A stretch of DNA of 64,000 nt from UBA6912 sp963792895 (GTDB lineage: Bacteria > Actinomycetota > Acidimicrobiia > Spongiisociales > UBA5794). The notes beneath the pieces are model-generated. The model was not told the origin of the DNA and ran no database searches. It saw only the letters and a program-made list of their open reading frames with translations. This document shows, piece after piece, positions 16,630-25,360 of the stretch; positions within the stretch are counted from its first letter, which is position 1, and each line of letters begins with the position of its first letter. Location: positions 1,240,001 to 1,304,000 of the forward strand of contig CAWBYA010000007.1 of assembly GCA_963792895.1 (NCBI GenBank), given 5' to 3'. The translations under genes were made by a program, and so were the position numbers.

Positions 16630-18288
16630 ATGGCGAAACCCGTGATTCTGTGTGTCGACGACGAGCCCGCGGTCGCTGCGGCCGTCGAACGCGACGTCCG
16701 AGCCCGCTACCAACAGGAGTACCGCGTGCTCTCGGCGACCTCGGGTGCGGATGCGCTCGAGACGCTGGTGGAGATGAGACGCCGCGAAACCCCGGTCGCT
16801 CTGCTGCTCGTCGACCAGCGCATGCCTGGGATGTCGGGAACGGAGCTCCTCCAACAGGCGATGGAACTCTTCCCAGACGCCAAGAAGGTGTTGCTCACGG
16901 CCTACGCCGACACAGACGCTGCGATCGCCTCGATCAACAGCATCGGTCTCGACCACTACCTCATGAAGCCGTGGGAGCCGCCCGAAGAGATGCTCTACCC
17001 CATCCTCGACGACCTCCTCGAAGAGTGGCGCGCAGCGGCACCTCTGCCATACGACGGCATCCGTGTCGCGGGTCTGCTGTGGTCGGCTCGCAGCCACGAC
17101 GTGAAGGACTTCCTCTCCCGCAACCGGATCCCGTTCCAATGGCTCGACATCGAGCGATCGACGGAGACGGCGGCTCTCGTCGCCGGGCTCGGGACGGAGG
17201 TTCGCGTCCCCGTCATCCTCTTTCCGGACGGCGAGTGGCTGAGCGACCCAGACGATCAGACGTTGGCCGGCAAGGTTGGGTTGCACACCCAGGCGAGCAG
17301 CCCGTTCTATGACCTCGTGATCGTGGGCGGCGGACCGGCCGGGCTGGCTGCGGCGGTCTACGGCGCATCCGAAGGCCTGAGGACGCTGCTGCTGGAGCGC
17401 CACGCTACCGGCGGTCAAGCGGGCACCTCGTCGCGCATCGAGAACTATCTCGGCTTCCCGAAGGGTCTCTCGGGTGCCGAGCTGGCGAAGCGGGCCACCG
17501 ACCAGGCAGCCCGCCTCGGCGCCGAGATCCTCACCGCGGTGGAGGCATCGGGAATCCGCGTCGAGGATTCGCACAAGGTAGTGACCTTGTCGGACGGCAC
17601 GGACGTCACGGCCCGCGCCGTGATTCTCGCTCTCGGCGTGGCGACCCGTGAGCTCCACGTGCCCGGCATCGAGAAGGTCACGGGAGCAGGCGTGTACTAC
17701 GGCGCGGCGCTGACCGAGGCCCCGAATTTCAAAGGTCGCCCGATGTTCGTGGTCGGCGGCGCCAACTCGGCGGGCCAAGGTGCGATGCTGTTCTCACGGT
17801 ATGCCTCGAAGGTGACGATGCTCGTGCGGGGGGCATCACTGGCGGAGGGCATGTCGCAATACCTCGTCGACCAGATCGCAGCGACGCCCAACATCGAGGT
17901 GCGTACGAACGTCGAGGTCACGGCCGTCCACGGCGAAGACCGCTTGGAGGCGGTCACCGTCGCCGACCTCGTGGCAGGAACCGACGAGCGTTTCGATGCG
18001 GCAGCCCTCTTCGTCTTCATCGGCCAGCAGCCTCGCACCGACCTCGTTGCGGGTCTCGTCGAGCGACACCCCGCAGGGTTCATCCTCACCGGACCGGACC
18101 TCATGACGGACGGCAAGCCGCCGAAGGGGTGGCGCCTCGCGCGCGATCCGCTCTACTTGGAGACGAGTGTGCCGGGGATCTTCGCCGCAGGCGACTGCCG
18201 TTTTGGTTCCATTGCCCGCGTTGCCACCGCAGTTGGGCTCGGTGCGATGAGCGTCACGCTGGTCCACCGCTACCTCGAGACCATCTGA
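16630..18288 (+). CDS. Response-regulator receiver fused to thioredoxin-reductase-like flavoprotein
   Basis: A soluble fusion of 552 residues. Residues 1-125 are a receiver domain (CVDDE; phospho-acceptor Asp in LLVDQRMPGMSG; Lys in YLMKPW). Residues about 140-225 are a glutaredoxin-like segment whose usual CxxC is replaced by WSARSHDV. From residue 227 comes an FAD/NAD(P)H pyridine-nucleotide reductase (IVGGGPAGLAAAVYG; ...GIFAAGDC). At the place of the redox CxxC of thioredoxin reductase there is YYGAALTE (about residue 357), so no disulfide chemistry is possible there. It lies two bases upstream of a soluble histidine kinase, the likely partner. Confidence 0.93.
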   Translation: MAKPVILCVDDEPAVAAAVERDVRARYQQEYRVLSATSGADALETLVEMRRRETPVALLLVDQRMPGMSGTELLQQAMELFPDAKKVLLTAYADTDAAIASINSIGLDHYLMKPWEPPEEMLYPILDDLLEEWRAAAPLPYDGIRVAGLLWSARSHDVKDFLSRNRIPFQWLDIERSTETAALVAGLGTEVRVPVILFPDGEWLSDPDDQTLAGKVGLHTQASSPFYDLVIVGGGPAGLAAAVYGASEGLRTLLLERHATGGQAGTSSRIENYLGFPKGLSGAELAKRATDQAARLGAEILTAVEASGIRVEDSHKVVTLSDGTDVTARAVILALGVATRELHVPGIEKVTGAGVYYGAALTEAPNFKGRPMFVVGGANSAGQGAMLFSRYASKVTMLVRGASLAEGMSQYLVDQIAATPNIEVRTNVEVTAVHGEDRLEAVTVADLVAGTDERFDAAALFVFIGQQPRTDLVAGLVERHPAGFILTGPDLMTDGKPPKGWRLARDPLYLETSVPGIFAAGDCRFGSIARVATAVGLGAMSVTLVHRYLETI

Positions 18289-18290
18289 AC

Positions 18291-19595
18291 GTGCATGAGT
18301 CCATCCAGCGCGTGCCGCTTTTCGCGGGGCTCGACGAGGCCGATCTCGAGCGCCTCGCCGCCAAGGCCGAGAGAGTCGGGCTTGCCGCGGGCGAGGTCCT
18401 GTTCTCAGAGGGTTCCGAGGGTGATCGGGCCTACATCGTCGAGTCCGGTTCACTCGAGATCCTCAAGCAGGCCCGCAGCCGCGAGATCCTGATCTCGACT
18501 CTCGGCCCCGGTGCCGTGATCGGCGAGATGGCGATCTTGGAGGCGATGCCCCGAACGGCCACCGTTCGGGCGGCGACAGATGCGAGCCTGGTCGCGATAG
18601 ACGGTGATGCGTTTCGTGAGCTGGTCGAGGAGTCGACCGCGGCCGCCCGGAGTCTGCTCGAGACGATGTTCGCACGGTGGCGCGAGAACGACGCTGCGCT
18701 CCGGGAGAGTGAGAAGCTCGCTCAGTTGGGGTCGCTCTCGGCCGGGGTCGCCCACGAGCTGAACAACCCCGCCGCCGCCATCGGCAGGGCGGCATCCCAA
18801 CTTGGTCACGTCCTCGCCTCCACCGCCCCGGACGACCCCTTCGCCGGCAGGCTTGGACGGCGCCCCGTCATGTCGTCGCTGGCGCGCAGCGATGCCGAAG
18901 AGGCCATGGAGGTTGCGCTCGAAGCGCTTGGGATCGACGAACCGTGGCGGTATGCCCCAATCCTCGTCGACCTCGAAGTTGCTCCGACAGACCTCTCCGC
19001 GACCCTTCCCGCCCAGTCTCGCGTCGCGTGGCTCGATGATCTCGCTCGACGCCACCAGGCGGCCACGCTGGTCGCCGAGATCCAAGACGCCGCAGGGCGG
19101 GTGTCGGAGATCGTTGCCTCCCTCCGCTCGTATACCTACCTCGATAGGGGCGCAGCGCAGAGCGTTGACATCAATCGGGGCCTCGCAGACACCCTGGTGA
19201 TGCTGCGGGGCAAGCTCAAGGGCATCACCGTGGAAACCGACTACGCAGCCGATCTCCCAACCGTCGAGGGGCACGGCGGGGAGCTGAACCAGGTGTGGAC
19301 CAACTTGATCGCCAATGCCGCCGATGCATTGGAGGGGCACGGCCGGATCGCAGTGCGAACCTGCCGCGACGGGGGGTGGGTAGTGGTCGGTATAGAGGAC
19401 GACGGGCCCGGCATCCCTGAAGACGTCCAGACGCGCATATTCGACCCGTTCTTCACGACGAAACCTGTTGGACAGGGCACCGGTCTCGGGCTCGACATCA
19501 GCCAACACATCGTCCAGGAGCAGCACGGTGGAGCGCTCACGTTCGAGTCGGCTCCGGGGCGCACGGTGTTCGAGGTCCGGCTTCCGATTGCATGA
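18291..19595 (+). CDS. Soluble sensor histidine kinase with cyclic-nucleotide-binding domain
   Basis: A cytosolic kinase of 434 residues without membrane helices. Residues 1-120 form a cNMP-binding/CRP-like beta roll (PLFAGLDEADLERLA; GAVIGEMAILEAMPRTATVRA). The H-box is LSAGVAHELNNPAAAI near residue 155. The ATPase lobe has NLIANAADAL, DDGPGIPE and GTGLGLDIS. GTG 18291 starts two bases after the stop of the receiver-flavoprotein gene, so the two form one unit. The RTAT signature of the beta roll resembles cAMP-binding proteins, but the ligand is not proven. Confidence 0.92.
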   Translation: MHESIQRVPLFAGLDEADLERLAAKAERVGLAAGEVLFSEGSEGDRAYIVESGSLEILKQARSREILISTLGPGAVIGEMAILEAMPRTATVRAATDASLVAIDGDAFRELVEESTAAARSLLETMFARWRENDAALRESEKLAQLGSLSAGVAHELNNPAAAIGRAASQLGHVLASTAPDDPFAGRLGRRPVMSSLARSDAEEAMEVALEALGIDEPWRYAPILVDLEVAPTDLSATLPAQSRVAWLDDLARRHQAATLVAEIQDAAGRVSEIVASLRSYTYLDRGAAQSVDINRGLADTLVMLRGKLKGITVETDYAADLPTVEGHGGELNQVWTNLIANAADALEGHGRIAVRTCRDGGWVVVGIEDDGPGIPEDVQTRIFDPFFTTKPVGQGTGLGLDISQHIVQEQHGGALTFESAPGRTVFEVRLPIA

Positions 19596-20080
19596 ACAGA
19601 GTGGTGCGGCCGTCCCTTCTTCGCCTCCCTTCGACCTGGCGCCTGCGATCGTTGCCGGCTGGCCCGGCGCCGCTTCCCTCCGTTCGCGGTTTCCGCTCCC
19701 GCTCTGTTGGTCTCTCGCTTTGACTCAGATCCGCGATTGGTGCGCGGTGCCGAGCTTCGGATCCGTTGCGTCGCACCGACTCGTCGGCGCGGTGAGGATT
19801 CACGGGCAGGTGCGTGAGCTTTGCCTCCCTTCGAGGGAGGCGTGGCTCGGCCGAAGGCCGGGTCGGGGAGCGTCTCTGGTTCGATGGGGCTTGCGCGGGA
19901 AACCCTGCTCGAACCGAGCCTCCGGCTCGACCCACTGCTCCCTCAACGCAGGGAACAAGAGGCTGCGCTCGGTCCGCTTCTCCCTGGGTGGGAGGGGAAC
20001 CAGAGGCCAGCCATCAACTCGCAGCGTGGATCGAAGTCAGATGGGTGCACGGAAGGCTGGCAGCGCGGACCTCGCAGCGG
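19596..20080. other. Structured intergenic region without gene
   Basis: About 485 bases between convergent genes. No frame looks coding. The region is rich in short inverted repeats. The clearest is GCCTCCC-TTCGA-GGGAGGC at 19823-19841, followed directly by CGGCC-GAA-GGCCG at 19848-19860. Further GAGCCTCCGGCTC-like stems occur near 19915-19930. These could be terminators for both genes or a repeated palindromic element. Confidence 0.5.
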
Positions 20081-21304
20081 TCACGTGTCCAACCCCTTCC
20101 GCCACGCAGAGAAGCTCGCAACCGACCCGCCGTGAGGGCGGCGCAGCCAGGGCCACGGGTGGGTTTCTGCGAGAGCCAGCTGGGCCATCCGGCGCCGGAA
20201 CCCGGGAACGGGTGCGAAGGTGACGGCGGGGCGGGCACTCGCCAGCACGGAGACGGGCGTGCCCCTGTGGATCTCCACGCGGCGACGTGCCGCCAGGTCG
20301 GCGAGGCACTCGGTCAAGAACACCAGACGCTTCGCCGAGAGCTGAAGTCCGTGGAGGAGCGGCTCGTCGAAGACGAACACTGCGGGCAACGTCGGGTGTG
20401 CGGCGAGTGCGGGGTCGTCGTCGCCCAGCGACTCGGCTGTGAGCCACACGACGTCGGGCTCGGCGGATCGCAACGCAGCGGCAGGGCCTGCCGTCGTCGC
20501 GGGGTCGGGATCTCTCCGTACACGCGAGTCGGCTTCTACCGGAGTCGGAGCCGGAGGATCGGGCCAGACCTGGATCGGGCATGTAGCGCGCAGCTCGCAC
20601 GCGGCACACAGGCCCGGAGCCCGCTTCTCGACCTGGGAGCGGGAGAAGCCATATGGGCGACCAGTGAGAGCCCCCGCCGTCCATTGCCATCCAACTCGGT
20701 TGGCCGCTCGTGACCCGTCGACGAGGTGGCGGAAGAAGCGGTCTTCGCCCTCCTGCCAAGGGGCACCGGCACGGACGGTCCAGTGCGACGCCAGCCACAT
20801 CCGCGTCTGGTTCACGAGCCATCCGTCGTTCTCGAGCTCCTGGACGACGAGGTCGATACACGCCATCGTTCGGTCCCACGGTTCTGCCCAGTCCCTGCGC
20901 ACTGCAGGCTCCGTGCGGAGCGAATGACCGAGGGCGGAGCCAACCCGGGCATACAGGTGCCGGGCGTATTCTTGCCACAGCAACTCGTCGCGGAACTTGG
21001 CGACGTCCCGCGGCGGCCCGGCGGCGACGGCATCCCACACGCGTTGGAGTGGGAGCAGGCCGTGGCGGATATAGGGCGAGAGCCCGGATGCGCCGCGCCT
21101 CGAAGGTGGCCACACCTCGTTGCGATGTGCGGCGTACCCGGCAACGTCGTAGCGAGCCAGCGCTTCGTCTGCCGCCCCTTGTCCGCCGCGGAAGCGTCGC
21201 GATGCGTGCATAGGACCCGAGTAGAGCCCGGCGAGGTTGGAGGCGACCCAGTCGGGCACCATTCTGGACGATGCGGGCAGCGGTGGCAGGAGGGTGGTCG
21301 CCAC
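20081..21304 (-). CDS. Photolyase/cryptochrome-family protein with reversed domain order
   Basis: A protein of up to 407 residues. The N-terminal part is the helical FAD domain of photolyases: FRGGQGAADEAL, RRGASGLSPYIRHGLL, KFRDELLWQEYARHLYARVG, NQTRMWLASHW, and GSRAANRVGWQW. Then come CAACELRATC (three Cys) and a linker. The C-terminal 130 residues resemble the alpha/beta domain that normally comes first in photolyases (VVWLTAESL, AVFVFDEPLLHGLQLSAKRLVFL, VEIHRGTPVSVL). The order is therefore circularly permuted. GTG 21304 is used; ATG 21262 is an alternative. It is the last gene of a three-gene operon. Confidence 0.82.
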   Translation of the reverse strand: MATTLLPPLPASSRMVPDWVASNLAGLYSGPMHASRRFRGGQGAADEALARYDVAGYAAHRNEVWPPSRRGASGLSPYIRHGLLPLQRVWDAVAAGPPRDVAKFRDELLWQEYARHLYARVGSALGHSLRTEPAVRRDWAEPWDRTMACIDLVVQELENDGWLVNQTRMWLASHWTVRAGAPWQEGEDRFFRHLVDGSRAANRVGWQWTAGALTGRPYGFSRSQVEKRAPGLCAACELRATCPIQVWPDPPAPTPVEADSRVRRDPDPATTAGPAAALRSAEPDVVWLTAESLGDDDPALAAHPTLPAVFVFDEPLLHGLQLSAKRLVFLTECLADLAARRRVEIHRGTPVSVLASARPAVTFAPVPGFRRRMAQLALAETHPWPWLRRPHGGSVASFSAWRKGLDT

Positions 21305-21325
21305 GTGGCGGGAGCCGCGGCCGGC

Positions 21326-22201
21326 TCAGCGGCCGGCCGACGTGCCGGCAGCGACCGCACCGTTCGTCCGGCCGGAGCGTGCTCGGATGCCGATCGCTGC
21401 GATCCCCGCCCCGGCGAACGCTGCGAACACAGGTGCGAGACCGGCGATTGCGGCTTCACCGCCGATGACGCCGTAGGCAAGCGGCACGACGAGGGTGATG
21501 ACGCGAGTGAATCGCAGTCTGACCGGATCGATCGGCTCGCCGGTGTGGTCGCACGTGGAGGTGAGCGCACCCCTCCTCATCGCCAGGGTGCCAACGACGG
21601 CAGCCAGGACGAGAGCGAGTGCGCCGATTCCCGGGGTGGTCCATCCCGGCCATTCGCCGGCGACGACCGCGGCCGTCCCCCCAGCACCGATGACGGTCGG
21701 GGCCAGCCATCGGCGCCACCCCGGTTGGGCGTCGAGTGCCGCATCGAGTGCGGCGGCGAGCGCAAGCCCGCCAACCGCCACGACACCGAACGGTGCAGCC
21801 GCCACGTAGACAGCGAGGCCGACGACGAGCACGCCGTCCGTCGGACGAAGAGGCAAGCCGGTGGTCCTGCCGACGATGCGCCCGGCGAGGAGTACTGCAA
21901 ACACAGCGCCGAGGAAGGGCTCGCCGACGAGCAGCGAGAGAACGGCAAGTGGCGCGGCGAGAGCCGCAGATGCGGTCGTATCCGGATCGATCTCACGGGC
22001 GAGTGCCCACGCTGCGAAGGCCGCCAGCCCAGCGAGCAAAGCGGCTCGGGCAGCGGCTGCGAGCGTATCGCCGACGACCAGGGTGACGGCTCCTGCCGCC
22101 GCCGCCAAGAGCATCGACGCCACGAGGATGTAGCGATTGGAGGCGTAGCGGACGTCGATGGCTCGGCCGATCGACGTGACCCGGGCGAGCGGATCGTTCA
22201 T
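21326..22201 (-). CDS. Multi-spanning membrane protein, unknown function
   Basis: A 291-residue hydrophobic protein with about eight predicted helices rich in Ala, Val and Leu. A small polar loop STCDHTGEPIDP near residue 225 holds a Cys and a His. No transporter signature is visible. ATG 22201 overlaps the stop of the 60-residue gene upstream (ATGA), and the photolyase gene follows 22 bases later, so the three are co-transcribed. A role together with the photolyase-like protein is only a guess from position. Confidence 0.75.
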   Translation of the reverse strand: MNDPLARVTSIGRAIDVRYASNRYILVASMLLAAAAGAVTLVVGDTLAAAARAALLAGLAAFAAWALAREIDPDTTASAALAAPLAVLSLLVGEPFLGAVFAVLLAGRIVGRTTGLPLRPTDGVLVVGLAVYVAAAPFGVVAVGGLALAAALDAALDAQPGWRRWLAPTVIGAGGTAAVVAGEWPGWTTPGIGALALVLAAVVGTLAMRRGALTSTCDHTGEPIDPVRLRFTRVITLVVPLAYGVIGGEAAIAGLAPVFAAFAGAGIAAIGIRARSGRTNGAVAAGTSAGR

Positions 22202-22380
22202 GCTGCCTGATCGGCAGGTGCCGGCGTCATCGCCGGACCGATGGCGCCACGCTCGACGACAGCCTGTCCCTCCGTGTACGGGAGCGCCCGAGCATCCACG
22301 ATTCGTCCGGCTCCGAGCACCCGGCGCCGGATGCGCCGCTGTTCGACGGCTCGAGACAGAGTTGTGAGCGGCGAAGTCAT
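22198..22380 (-). CDS. Small hypothetical protein (60 aa)
   Basis: A 60-residue basic protein supported by a very good ribosome site: AGGAGG lies four bases before ATG 22380 on the minus strand. Its stop overlaps the start of the membrane protein gene. It contains no helix long enough to cross a membrane and no known motif. It may chiefly serve translational coupling, or be a small regulator. Confidence 0.6.
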   Translation of the reverse strand: MTSPLTTLSRAVEQRRIRRRVLGAGRIVDARALPYTEGQAVVERGAIGPAMTPAPADQAA

Positions 22381-22546
22381 TGATCCTCCTGGATTGCTGT
22401 CACGAGAGATACGAGCCCGCTCGGGCCGCCGGATGGTTCACGCAGGCAGTAGGGCGTAGTCCGGCTCCCTAACCTGGTCCGCATGTTCTCGAGAGCCCTC
22501 CCGGTGGTCGAACCGGTTACCGACGTCGGACCCACACGCGTCCCTC

Positions 22547-22864
22547 ATGTCGGATGAGCCCATCACCGTATCGCGAGCCGACTGGGCAGCCGTGGTGGCG
22601 GCGTTTCGCGAGTTCTTCGCCGGTATGGGAACGGTCCGAGTCGACGACGACACTGCGACGTTCGATGCGGATGAGCACGTCGTGGCCACAGGCCTGACGC
22701 TCACCCGTCACGGCACATCAACCGGTCACATGCCGCTGCACAGTGTTGAGGCGGTGTGGGACCAGGTGACCTTCGATACAGCCAGCAGTGAAGTTCGGAT
22801 CACGGGTGAGGGCGTGGGGTACACCTACCGGGTTCCCCCAGCGATCCGCCCCCGTTCGAGCTGA
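22547..22864 (+). CDS. Small hypothetical protein (105 aa)
   Basis: A soluble 105-residue protein with an acidic, beta-strand-rich middle (VRVDDDTATFDADEHVV; SVEAVWDQVTFDTASSEVRITG). Codon third positions are G/C-rich, as in neighbouring genes. No family is recognised. It ends just before the convergent carboxylase gene. Confidence 0.55.
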   Translation: MSDEPITVSRADWAAVVAAFREFFAGMGTVRVDDDTATFDADEHVVATGLTLTRHGTSTGHMPLHSVEAVWDQVTFDTASSEVRITGEGVGYTYRVPPAIRPRSS

Positions 22865-22876
22865 GCGCCCCCGGGT

Positions 22877-24433
22877 CTACGGGCGGAAACCCCGGCCCCT
22901 CCGGCCCAGGCTTTGGTCGAGGGTTGCGTAGGCAGTTCGTATCCACCGGCACACCACGAGCCGGGTGTCACGGGGGTCGATGATCTCCTCGACGTCGAAG
23001 GCCTCGGCTGTCCGGAAAGGGGATCGCACCTCCTCGAAGCTCGCCAGCAGCTCGTTGCGCAACGCTTCTGGATCATCTGCTTCGGCCAGCGCCCGCTTGA
23101 ACGCGGCCTCGATGCCCCCCTCGAGCGGCAGGGATCCCCAATCGCCGCTCGGCCACGCAACCCGCATGTGAGGCGACCCGACGTCGACCATGGCCGCCCC
23201 GGCGACACCAAAGGCTCTGCGGACGATGACGACGAAATACGGAACGCGCATGTCGTAGAGCGCAGCGATGGCCGCAACGCCGCGGCGAACGGTTGCCTGT
23301 TCTTCGGCGGCGACGCCAACGGCGAATCCGGGTTGATCGACGAAGTTGACGATGGGTAGGTGGAACGTATCGCACATGTCGACGAAGCGCCGCAGCTTGT
23401 CCGCCCCGCGTGCGGTCAACACACCGCCGGCGATGCGCGGGTCGGCGCCGAGGACGCCGGCCGGGTGCCCGTCGAAGCGCGCCAGCCCTGTGACGAGAGC
23501 TCGTCCCCAGCCTCGCCCGATTTCGAAGAAGCTGCCGCTGTCGACGATGAGTTCGATCAGTTGCCGTCCGTCGTAGATCCGCCGTCGGTTTCGCGGGATG
23601 ACGGACAGCAGATCCTCCTCTCGCCGAGCCGGATCGTCGTCGGTGCACACAACGGGGGGGATCTGCCACACGTTCGGCGGCAGGAACGACAGGAACCGTC
23701 GGATGGCGGCGAATGCGTCCGCCTCCGTGGCGACGACGTTGTCGACGGTGCCGTTGCGGCCGTGAATGGTCGCACCACCGAGCGCCTCCTTGTCGACGTC
23801 CTCACGTGTTGCGTACGCAACGACGGGCGGTCCGGCGACGAACACCTGGGACAGACCTTCGACCATCGTGGAGAAGTGCGAGCCCGCGACCCGGGCTGCG
23901 CCGAGCCCTGCGACCGAGCCGAGCGCCGCCGCTACGACCGGGACCTCGGAGAGGAGCTCCATCTGGTCTCTCCACCCGGGGAGCGGGGGCACGTACGTTC
24001 TCCCCAGGTCGTGGTAGGACTTCACGCTGCCGCCCCCGCCCGAGCCATCCACCAGCCGGACGATGGGCACCGAGAGCCGCCTGGCTCGCTGTTCGGCATG
24101 GACGAGCTTCTGCCAGATCGCAGCGTCGGCTGCACCGCCACGGACGGTGAAGTCATCGCCGGCCACAACGACGGAACGCCCGTCGATCGTTGCGTCGCCG
24201 AGCACGAAGTTGGCCGGCGTGAAATCGGCCATGCGGCCGTCTTCGTCGTAGGTCGCAAACCCGGCTGTGCTGCCGATCTCGACGAAGCTCGCGTCGTCGA
24301 CGAGGGCAGCGATACGCTCGCGCACGGTCAGCTTGCCTGAGGCCCGATGGCGGGCCACACGCTCCTCGCCACCGAGCTCTGCAGCGAGCGCCTTGCGCCG
24401 TGCGAGTTCCTCGAGCTCCGGTTCCCAGACCAC
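22877..24433 (-). CDS. Acyl-CoA carboxylase beta (carboxyltransferase) subunit
   Basis: A carboxyltransferase of 518 residues, the usual length for the beta subunit of acetyl/propionyl-CoA or methylcrotonyl-CoA carboxylases. The two halves of the crotonase-like fold are seen, with GSVAGLGAARVAGSHFSTM in the first and VNFVDQPGFAVGVAAEEQATVRRG plus AFGVAGAAMVD in the second. It transfers carboxyl from biotin to an acyl-CoA. No alpha (biotin carboxylase) subunit is nearby. A 69-residue biotinyl protein lies 16 kb away. GTG 24433 follows TACCGT by seven bases, so the message is probably leaderless. Confidence 0.9.
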   Translation of the reverse strand: MVWEPELEELARRKALAAELGGEERVARHRASGKLTVRERIAALVDDASFVEIGSTAGFATYDEDGRMADFTPANFVLGDATIDGRSVVVAGDDFTVRGGAADAAIWQKLVHAEQRARRLSVPIVRLVDGSGGGGSVKSYHDLGRTYVPPLPGWRDQMELLSEVPVVAAALGSVAGLGAARVAGSHFSTMVEGLSQVFVAGPPVVAYATREDVDKEALGGATIHGRNGTVDNVVATEADAFAAIRRFLSFLPPNVWQIPPVVCTDDDPARREEDLLSVIPRNRRRIYDGRQLIELIVDSGSFFEIGRGWGRALVTGLARFDGHPAGVLGADPRIAGGVLTARGADKLRRFVDMCDTFHLPIVNFVDQPGFAVGVAAEEQATVRRGVAAIAALYDMRVPYFVVIVRRAFGVAGAAMVDVGSPHMRVAWPSGDWGSLPLEGGIEAAFKRALAEADDPEALRNELLASFEEVRSPFRTAEAFDVEEIIDPRDTRLVVCRWIRTAYATLDQSLGRRGRGFRP

Positions 24434-24587
24434 GGCGGCGACGGTAGGGGGGCGAGAGCAAACCGCAAAACGAGACCCACCCTCACCGCGTCCATCCTCA
24501 TCCGCTCGTACCGTCGGTCGGCTCGACGCACGTCCGATCACGACGAGGGGCTCGTTGCGGCTGCCGGTATTCGGTAGATTCGGGGCC

Positions 24588-25280
24588 ATGAGTGACACGC
24601 CACATTTCCGTCCCGCCACCTTTGCATTCCTGCGCGAGCTCGCCGCCAACAACGACCGAGAGTGGTTCGCCGCCAACAAGGAACGCTACGAGACCCACGT
24701 CAAGGAGGCGGGGATCGAGTTCATCGCCGATTTCGGACCGTATCTCGAGAAGATCAGCCCGCACTTCGTGGCTGATACCCGATCGGTCGGAGGTTCGCTG
24801 TTCCGCATCTACCGCGACACGCGCTTCGCCAAGGACAAGACGCCGTACAAGACCAATACCGGCATGCAATTCCGCCACGAGGCGGCGAGTGATGCTCATG
24901 CTCCGGGCTATTACCTGCACCTCGAACCCGGCGCATGCTTCGCCGGTGTGGGGAGCTGGATGCCGGACAACGCCACGCTCACCAGGATCCGCGATGCGAT
25001 CGTCGCCGACCCGGCGGCGTGGAAGCGGGCGGCCTACGGGAAGCGCTTCACCGACGTGTTCACGCTCGACGACGGTGCCAGGCTCGTGCGACCGCCTCGC
25101 GGCTACGACCCGGAGCACCCTTTCGTCGACGACCTCAGGCGCAAGTCGTTCGCCGCCTCGTCGCGCCTGACACAGAAGCAGGTGACGTCCCCCGGCTTCA
25201 TCGACGAGTATGCCCGCATCTGCAAGGTTGCGAAGCCCTACATGAAGTTCCTGTGCGACGCCATGAACGTCCCGTTCTGA
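24588..25280 (+). CDS. DUF2461 (TIGR02453) family protein
   Basis: A soluble protein of 230 residues. It shows the family pattern: FLRELAANNDREWFAANKERYE at the start, then SLFRIYRDTRFAKDKTPYKTN, YYLHLEPG, GGRW-like FAGVGSWMPD, and a C-terminal KPYMKFL. The biochemical function of this widespread family is not established. ATG 24588 follows TAGATT (24575-24580) by seven bases with no ribosome site, hence a leaderless mRNA. It is divergent from the carboxylase gene. Confidence 0.9.
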   Translation: MSDTPHFRPATFAFLRELAANNDREWFAANKERYETHVKEAGIEFIADFGPYLEKISPHFVADTRSVGGSLFRIYRDTRFAKDKTPYKTNTGMQFRHEAASDAHAPGYYLHLEPGACFAGVGSWMPDNATLTRIRDAIVADPAAWKRAAYGKRFTDVFTLDDGARLVRPPRGYDPEHPFVDDLRRKSFAASSRLTQKQVTSPGFIDEYARICKVAKPYMKFLCDAMNVPF

Positions 25281-25360
25281 CGCGGCGCCGTTCCCCGTGC
25301 GATACTGACGTCACTGCGGCGCCGGTGGGAAGCGCCGCCTCACATAGAGGGGGAACGCTC

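Noticed and set aside
19870..19930. GGTTCGATGGGG, tRNA-like T-loop
   Set aside because: No acceptor stem or anticodon arm can be formed around it.
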